A model generated the notes under the pieces. The model worked only from the letters and a program-made list of their open reading frames with translations, was not told the DNA's origin and searched no databases. From positions 1 to 12,034 of the forward strand of contig DATHWC010000340.1 of assembly GCA_035460985.1 (NCBI GenBank): a DNA stretch of 12,034 bases, given 5' to 3'. The translations under genes were made by a program, and so were the position numbers. Positions 8,182 to 12,034 of the stretch are shown in pieces. This stretch comes from Lunatibacter sp035460985. Lineage in GTDB: Bacteria; Bacteroidota; Bacteroidia; Cytophagales; Cyclobacteriaceae. The first letter of the stretch is position 1. Each line of letters begins with the position of its first letter.

Positions 8182-9102
8182 TTAATAGCCCTGTGTCGGA
8201 TCAATCTGGTTTTGAAGCGTAGTTTCGTTCAGTAGATTTCGTATGTTGGACAAGATTTGTGGTACAGCCGCCTGGTACATGGTAATGCAGGCAATATGGG
8301 GAGTCATCATTATGGATGGATGCTCCCAAAAAGGGTGTTCCGGCGGCATGGGTTCTTCCTGAAACACATCCAATAGTGCCCCTGAAACATAACCCGCAGA
8401 TATGGCGTCAATCAAATCCTCCTCTATCAAGTGTTTGCCACGAGCCACGTTGATAAGGTAGGTACCCTTCTGGAATTTTTCAAAGAGCGTTAAGTTTAAA
8501 AAACCAACCGTCTTAGGGGTTAAAGGCAACATACATACGACGACATTCACCTGTTGGAGAAACTCATCCAATTGATCTCCATAAAAATAAGGATGCGGAT
8601 AGCTTTCTTTTGGACTATTTCCATAGGCCAAGGCTGTAATTCCCAATGCCTTAAGTTTATCCAATACATCACCGCCCAACTGACCGGCACCCATCACCCC
8701 TACCTGAATATCAATCTCGGGATTACTCATGTCCCAGATTTTCCTTTTTTTGTAATCCAAATATCGGAATAATTGTCGGTGGAAGTTTAGTACCCCCATG
8801 ACCACATAGTTCGTCATACTAAAAGTAAGGCGGGGATCTACGATTCGGGTAATGGGAATATCTTTGGGGAGATGGGGGTCTGCCATAATATGATCAACAC
8901 CAGAACCCATGGAACAAATTAACCGTAGATTTGGGAATTCCTTCAATATCCCGTGGGGATGCTGCCATAAAACCACCGCTTGAATTTTGTCATATTGCTG
9001 AATATCAGGAAAAACCTCAACCGTTAAAGTGGAATCTAATTGCTGGAAAGTTGCTACCCAATCGGACACGTCTTTATAGGGAGCAATAATGGCTATATTC
9101 AT
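8182..9102 (-). CDS. ghrA: D-2-hydroxyacid dehydrogenase, glyoxylate/hydroxypyruvate reductase A type
   Basis: The enzyme is predicted to reduce 2-oxoacids such as glyoxylate or hydroxypyruvate to the D-2-hydroxyacid using NAD(P)H. I choose the ATG at 9102 (306 residues), because the strand-forming MNIAIIAPYK begins there. An ATG ten codons upstream (9132) would add a tail with no counterpart in E. coli GhrA (312 residues). The Rossmann motif is G138-A-G-Q-L-G143. The catalytic triad is visible as Arg221 in NVARGKH, Glu250 in DVFQEEPMPP and His269 in TPHIACIT. The C-terminus QIDPTQGY mirrors the VDRARGY ending of E. coli GhrA, which favours this subfamily over 3-phosphoglycerate dehydrogenases. 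It is cytoplasmic and probably cotranscribed with the stress-protein gene 29 bases downstream. Exact substrate and cofactor preference cannot be fixed from sequence. Confidence 0.88.
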   Translation of the reverse strand: MNIAIIAPYKDVSDWVATFQQLDSTLTVEVFPDIQQYDKIQAVVLWQHPHGILKEFPNLRLICSMGSGVDHIMADPHLPKDIPITRIVDPRLTFSMTNYVVMGVLNFHRQLFRYLDYKKRKIWDMSNPEIDIQVGVMGAGQLGGDVLDKLKALGITALAYGNSPKESYPHPYFYGDQLDEFLQQVNVVVCMLPLTPKTVGFLNLTLFEKFQKGTYLINVARGKHLIEEDLIDAISAGYVSGALLDVFQEEPMPPEHPFWEHPSIMMTPHIACITMYQAAVPQILSNIRNLLNETTLQNQIDPTQGY

Positions 9103-9150
9103 TGAAAGATTTTTATTGTAAAGAAATTTCAAAAGATTTAAACTACAAAA

Positions 9151-9259
9151 ATCTAGGTATCACTTTCTTTTATTATTTTATTGAATTACCTGTTACTCCG
9201 ATAAACTCCATACATTTGCATGCGTTAATTGTATTCCCATTTCATGTGAAAACCTAGAT
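9151..9259. repeat. spaced inverted repeat ATCTAGGT / ACCTAGAT
   Basis: ATCTAGGT at 9151-9158 is the exact reverse complement of ACCTAGAT at 9252-9259. The match extends imperfectly: the left arm reads ATCTAGGTATCAC and the right arm, reverse-complemented, reads ATCTAGGTTTTCAC. The arms flank the predicted plus-strand promoter and could be two operator copies for one regulator. An 8-base match in AT-rich DNA of this length can also occur by chance. Confidence 0.3.
9211..9218 (+). promoter_or_regulatory. predicted -7 promoter element for the DUF2911 gene
   Basis: TACATTTG is a perfect fit to the Bacteroidota -7 consensus TAnnTTTG and lies about 80 bases before the start codon. No good TTG is found 17-23 bases upstream. 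The nearest TTG is at 9181-9183, giving a 27-base spacer that is longer than usual. Transcription would start near 9225, leaving a leader of about 75 bases with no recognisable riboswitch. Confidence 0.4.
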
Positions 9260-9299
9260 GGCTTACTTTAACGGAAACCTAATATAATTATAATTTCCT

Positions 9300-10148
9300 A
9301 TGAATACAAAACAGTTTATTTATCTATTTGCGTTAGTAATGCTTATTAATTCCCCACTGAGGGCCCAAATCCAAATGCCTCAAGCAAGTCCCCCTTCAAA
9401 AGTCAGTCAGCTGGTGGGACTTACACAAGTGACACTCGAATACAGCAGACCCAGTGTTCGTGAAAGAAAAATTTTCGGAGAACTGGTGCCTTTTGGGCAG
9501 GTTTGGAGAACGGGAGCTAATTCTGCCACCATTATAGAATTCAGCACCGATGTAACCGTCGAAGGCCAGCCTCTCAAGGCTGGAAAATACGCAATTTACA
9601 GCATTCCTGAAAAGAATGCTTCCACAATTGTTTTTTCATCAAAGACTGACCTCTGGGGAGCTGTGGGATATAGTCCTTCGGACGATGTTCTACGTGTAAA
9701 GGCTACATCAAAAAAATTAAAAAGACCGATTGAAACGCTTGAAATAGGTTTCCGGGATATCACCGATTCGGGAGCCTCCCTGTTTATTGATTGGGAAAAA
9801 GTATCCACCCTGCTACGGATAGAAAGCGAAGTGGACCCCCTTGTAATGAATCAAATCCAAGCTCAGGTAATAGACAAAACTCCCGATAATCCCGGGATTT
9901 ATTTTCAGGCCGCAACTTACTATTTCAATACCGACCGGGATTTGAATCTTGCACTTGATTGGGTCACTAAGTCGGTAGAAGCGGATCCAAAATATTGGAC
10001 GGTTCACCTAAAAGCGAAGATTGAACAAAAACTCAACCTGAAGGAAGAAGCTAAAGCCTCTGCAACCAAATCCATGGATATGGCCAAAGAAGCAAATAAT
10101 TTAGATTATGTGGGGCTTAACGAACGATTGATTAAGGCACTCAAATAA
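9300..10148 (+). CDS. Secreted DUF2911 protein with C-terminal TPR-like region
   Basis: This 282-residue protein is exported: residues 1-23 form a signal peptide ending PLRAQ. Residues 30-175 match DUF2911, a beta-rich domain common in Bacteroidota. The recognisable core is YSRPSVRERKIFGELVPFGQ (48-67) followed by VWRTGAN, then PLKAGKYAIYSIP and a strand containing LFIDWEKV. Residues from about 198 to 265 are helical and TPR-like, with YFQAATYYFNTDRDLNLALD and then WVTKSVEADPKYW. The DUF2911 domain has no established biochemical role that I know of. Its position behind a signal peptide suggests a periplasmic or surface function. The gene stands alone between a divergent dehydrogenase gene and a convergent symporter gene, and ends in its own terminator, so it is probably monocistronic. 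Family identity is strong, function unknown. Confidence 0.88.
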   Translation: MNTKQFIYLFALVMLINSPLRAQIQMPQASPPSKVSQLVGLTQVTLEYSRPSVRERKIFGELVPFGQVWRTGANSATIIEFSTDVTVEGQPLKAGKYAIYSIPEKNASTIVFSSKTDLWGAVGYSPSDDVLRVKATSKKLKRPIETLEIGFRDITDSGASLFIDWEKVSTLLRIESEVDPLVMNQIQAQVIDKTPDNPGIYFQAATYYFNTDRDLNLALDWVTKSVEADPKYWTVHLKAKIEQKLNLKEEAKASATKSMDMAKEANNLDYVGLNERLIKALK

Positions 10149-10169
10149 GCAGTAATTTGAAATTTAGAC

Positions 10170-10203
10170 AAGGTGGCAATTGCAAAAATTGCCACCTTTT
10201 TTT
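10170..10203 (+). terminator. intrinsic terminator after the DUF2911 gene
   Basis: A perfect 10-base-pair stem, GGTGGCAATT (10172-10181) with AATTGCCACC (10187-10196), closes a 5-base loop. It is extended by two A-T pairs and followed by seven T residues (10197-10203). It lies 23 bases after the stop codon. The T tract reaches into the stop codon of the convergent symporter gene. On the minus strand the hairpin is followed by only two T residues, so it should work mainly in the plus direction. Confidence 0.9.
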
Positions 10204-11917
10204 ATTCCTTTAGGGGTCTTTTTAGAAAGAGTTGAATTATTGCAGCCACTGCCATAAGCAATAAACTACCTATGGCGTTATACCATAAGTATCCGATATT
10301 GATTGTAACTCCGAACAGCTGCCCGCCATTGTTAAAATGGATAAGTAGAATCACCGCTTCAGTAATCAATGCTGCCACAAAGACAGCATGTCCCCGAACC
10401 CACTTCATAAAAAAGGCTACTAGAAAAATCCCCAAGATCGTACCGTAGAATAAGGAACCCAATAGGTTCACTGCCTGAATCAAGTTTTCAAATAAGGTGG
10501 CATACGTGGCAAATAGTATGGCAAACACACCCCATAATACCGTAAACCACCTGGATGAATACATGTAATGCCGGGAAAGATCATTCTTATTCATGGATCT
10601 TTTGTAGATGTCTATGGTAGTCGTCGAAGCCAAAGCGTTTAGTTCAGATGCGGTACTGGACATAGCCGCGGAGAATATCACTGCGAATAATAAGCCTATT
10701 ATTCCTTTTGGCAAATAGTCCATCACAAAACGCATAAAGACGTAATCCGTATCGTTTGTTTCCCCCAAAGGGTCATTGGCCAATATCAGCGATTTAATTT
10801 CGGTGCGGATGGCTTCTTGGCCCTTGGATTCCTCCTTTATCCTTTCCTTTGAAGTCTCTATGAGTTCTTCGTCATTGGCTTTGACCGCATCCAACAAGGC
10901 GTATATCTCAATGTTTTTGGATTCAAACTTTGTCTTATAATCCTCTTCCAAACTTTGGTACTTATCCCAATATTCCGTTTGCTTCAATTTGTCTACCTGC
11001 ACCTGATTGAAAAAAACAGGAGGTTGGAAAAATTGATAAAAAACGAATACCATAACACCAATGAACAAAATGACAAACTGCATGGGAATCTTCAAAAACC
11101 CGTTCATCATTAAACCCATCCTGCTTTGAGTGAGAGAACTGCCGGTGAGGTAACGCTGTACCTGTGACTGGTCGGTGCCAAAGTAAGAAAGGAAAAGGAA
11201 TAAAGCGCCTGTCATTCCTGACCAAAAATTGTATCTATCTGAAAGGTCGAAGTCAAAGTTAACAATATTGAGCTTATCCATTTTTCCAGCGACATGCAGG
11301 GCCTCGGTAAATGTGACAGGCAGCAGTTGAATAACGAGAATTCCTGCCAATATCATCCCTCCCATCATTACAGCCATTTGTTGCTTTTGGGTAATGGAAA
11401 CAGCTTTTGTGCCACCAGAAGCAGTATATATGATCACCAGACAACCAATAAATATATTAGTAAATGTCAGGTTCCAGTTCAATAGGGTCGAAAGTATAAT
11501 TGCTGGAGCGTAGATAGTGATCCCTGCGGCAAGTCCACGTTGTATGAGAAATAAGCAAGCTGCCAATGTTCTGGTTTTCAAGTCAAAACGGGATTCCAAA
11601 AATTCATAGGCAGTGTAAACCTTAAGCTTATAATAGATAGGTAAAAAAAATACCGATAGGATAATCATGGCTACCGGAAGTCCGAAGTAGAACTGGATGA
11701 AGCGCATTCCGTCCGAATATGCCTGTCCAGGAGTACTTAAAAAAGTAATTGCCGAAGCTTGGGTGGCCATTATGGATAGACCAATGGTCCACCAATTCAT
11801 GTCATTACCTCCCTTCAGGTATTTTTCCATGTCCTTGGGGCCGTAGGTCTTGTATACCCCATATCCCACAATCACGGTCAAGGTTCCGAACAAGATACTC
11901 CAATCTAATGTACTCAT
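10202..11917 (-). CDS. Sodium:solute symporter (SSS family)
   Basis: This 571-residue inner-membrane protein has the many hydrophobic helices expected of an SSS transporter, which couples solute uptake to the sodium gradient. The first helices carry the conserved block MATQASAITFLSTPGQAYSDG-like region (50-70). SGGTKAVSITQ (167-177) is the typical family loop. SAAMSSTASELNA (416-428) contains the serines (Ser420, Ser421) that align with the sodium site of vSGLT. Residues about 300-392 form a long, highly charged Lys/Glu-rich extramembrane insertion, probably helical or coiled coil. The C-terminus ends in a basic KRPLKE tail. The substrate cannot be told from sequence; SSS members take up sugars, amino acids, sialic acid or carboxylates. 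The start codon overlaps the stop of a small hydrophobic frame (ATGA), indicating translational coupling to whatever lies upstream. Confidence 0.92.
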   Translation of the reverse strand: MSTLDWSILFGTLTVIVGYGVYKTYGPKDMEKYLKGGNDMNWWTIGLSIMATQASAITFLSTPGQAYSDGMRFIQFYFGLPVAMIILSVFFLPIYYKLKVYTAYEFLESRFDLKTRTLAACLFLIQRGLAAGITIYAPAIILSTLLNWNLTFTNIFIGCLVIIYTASGGTKAVSITQKQQMAVMMGGMILAGILVIQLLPVTFTEALHVAGKMDKLNIVNFDFDLSDRYNFWSGMTGALFLFLSYFGTDQSQVQRYLTGSSLTQSRMGLMMNGFLKIPMQFVILFIGVMVFVFYQFFQPPVFFNQVQVDKLKQTEYWDKYQSLEEDYKTKFESKNIEIYALLDAVKANDEELIETSKERIKEESKGQEAIRTEIKSLILANDPLGETNDTDYVFMRFVMDYLPKGIIGLLFAVIFSAAMSSTASELNALASTTTIDIYKRSMNKNDLSRHYMYSSRWFTVLWGVFAILFATYATLFENLIQAVNLLGSLFYGTILGIFLVAFFMKWVRGHAVFVAALITEAVILLIHFNNGGQLFGVTINIGYLWYNAIGSLLLMAVAAIIQLFLKRPLKE

Positions 11918-12034
11918 GAGAACGCATTAGTTAGAAAGTAAAAAAGGACCGTCAATATTGCAAGTACAAGTACTTGTAAGAAATAAATTTTATTCCAAAG
12001 TCGGTTAGTCATTTTTTCTTTCACCGGCTTGTTC
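11914..12034 (-). CDS. small single-TM membrane protein or C-terminal end of an upstream gene (partial)
   Basis: This reading frame is open from the window edge to a TGA at 11914-11916 that shares the bases ATGA with the symporter start. From its only internal ATG (12012) it would encode 32 residues: a basic N-terminus MTNRLWNK, one hydrophobic helix at about residues 9-27, and a short end TNAFS. Without that start, the frame continues upstream as NKPVKEK to the edge, so the true start may lie outside the window. In a second frame, codons ending GERKND and a TAA at 12005-12007 overlap the ATG at 12012. That would fit an upstream gene coupled to a 32-residue protein by an 8-base overlap. The basic N-terminus suggests it faces the cytoplasm. 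By position it could be an accessory subunit of the symporter, which is inference only. Confidence 0.5.
   Translation of the reverse strand, partial: NKPVKEKMTNRLWNKIYFLQVLVLAILTVLFYFLTNAFS

Larger units (their letters stand above)
9103..9299. other. divergent intergenic region between ghrA-like gene and DUF2911 gene
   Basis: These 197 AT-rich bases must hold the promoters of both divergent genes. On the plus strand there is a good -7 element at 9211-9218. On the minus strand no exact TAnnTTTG is present, only two loose forms with extra bases between TA and TTTG. An 8-base inverted repeat with a 93-base gap is listed separately. No convincing small ORF or RNA gene was seen. Confidence 0.6.

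Noticed and set aside
9103..9132. Ten-residue upstream extension of the hydroxyacid dehydrogenase
   Set aside because: The first beta strand expected at the N-terminus begins at the ATG at 9102, and the extension has no counterpart in E. coli GhrA.
1..12034. Mobile element, CRISPR array, toxin-antitoxin or defence system
   Set aside because: No transposase, integrase, nuclease, direct-repeat array or short toxin/antitoxin pair was seen. The genes read as housekeeping or envelope genes with uniform base composition.

Overview
The window looks like core chromosome of a Bacteroidota bacterium, probably Cytophagales (Cyclobacteriaceae-like). The clues are moderate-to-low GC, almost no Shine-Dalgarno sequences, promoter-like -7 elements of the TAnnTTTG type, a DUF2911 protein, a large signal-peptide TPR protein next to a plug-less outer-membrane barrel, and a SPOR-domain protein. 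Family assignments come from reading the translations; no database was searched. I see no insertion sequence, phage, CRISPR array, tRNA or rRNA, and no defence cassette.

Left part (1-6461, all minus strand). Reading in the direction of transcription, the order is holA (DNA polymerase III delta, the clamp-loader subunit), a 994-residue secreted protein of about two dozen TPR-like repeats, a 556-residue outer-membrane beta-barrel of the TonB-dependent-receptor type but without a plug domain, and a single-pass membrane protein with a C-terminal SPOR domain. The first three are packed with gaps of 15 and 3 bases and are almost certainly cotranscribed, from a promoter with a perfect -7 element just upstream of holA. 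The SPOR gene follows after 104 bases and may have its own weaker promoter. The TPR, barrel and SPOR proteins could form an envelope assembly linking periplasm, outer membrane and cell wall. That is an inference from order and localisation only.

Middle part (6462-9299). A five-TPR cytoplasmic protein is transcribed rightward, divergent from holA. It runs into a convergent leftward pair: a GhrA-type 2-hydroxyacid dehydrogenase followed 29 bases later by a tandem-domain universal stress protein. The 3' ends of the TPR gene and the stress-protein gene overlap by 14 bases. The dehydrogenase is divergent from the next gene across a 197-base intergenic region that carries a good -7 promoter element and a widely spaced inverted repeat.

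Right part (9300-12034). A secreted DUF2911 protein with a C-terminal TPR-like helical part is transcribed rightward and ends in a strong intrinsic terminator. A sodium:solute symporter is transcribed leftward towards it. The symporter has an unusual charged, probably coiled-coil loop of about 90 residues. Its start codon overlaps (ATGA) the stop of a very small hydrophobic reading frame, which would encode 32 residues from its internal ATG or be the tail of a gene beyond the window edge. This small frame and the TPR/barrel/SPOR cluster are the two most interesting points in an otherwise ordinary region.
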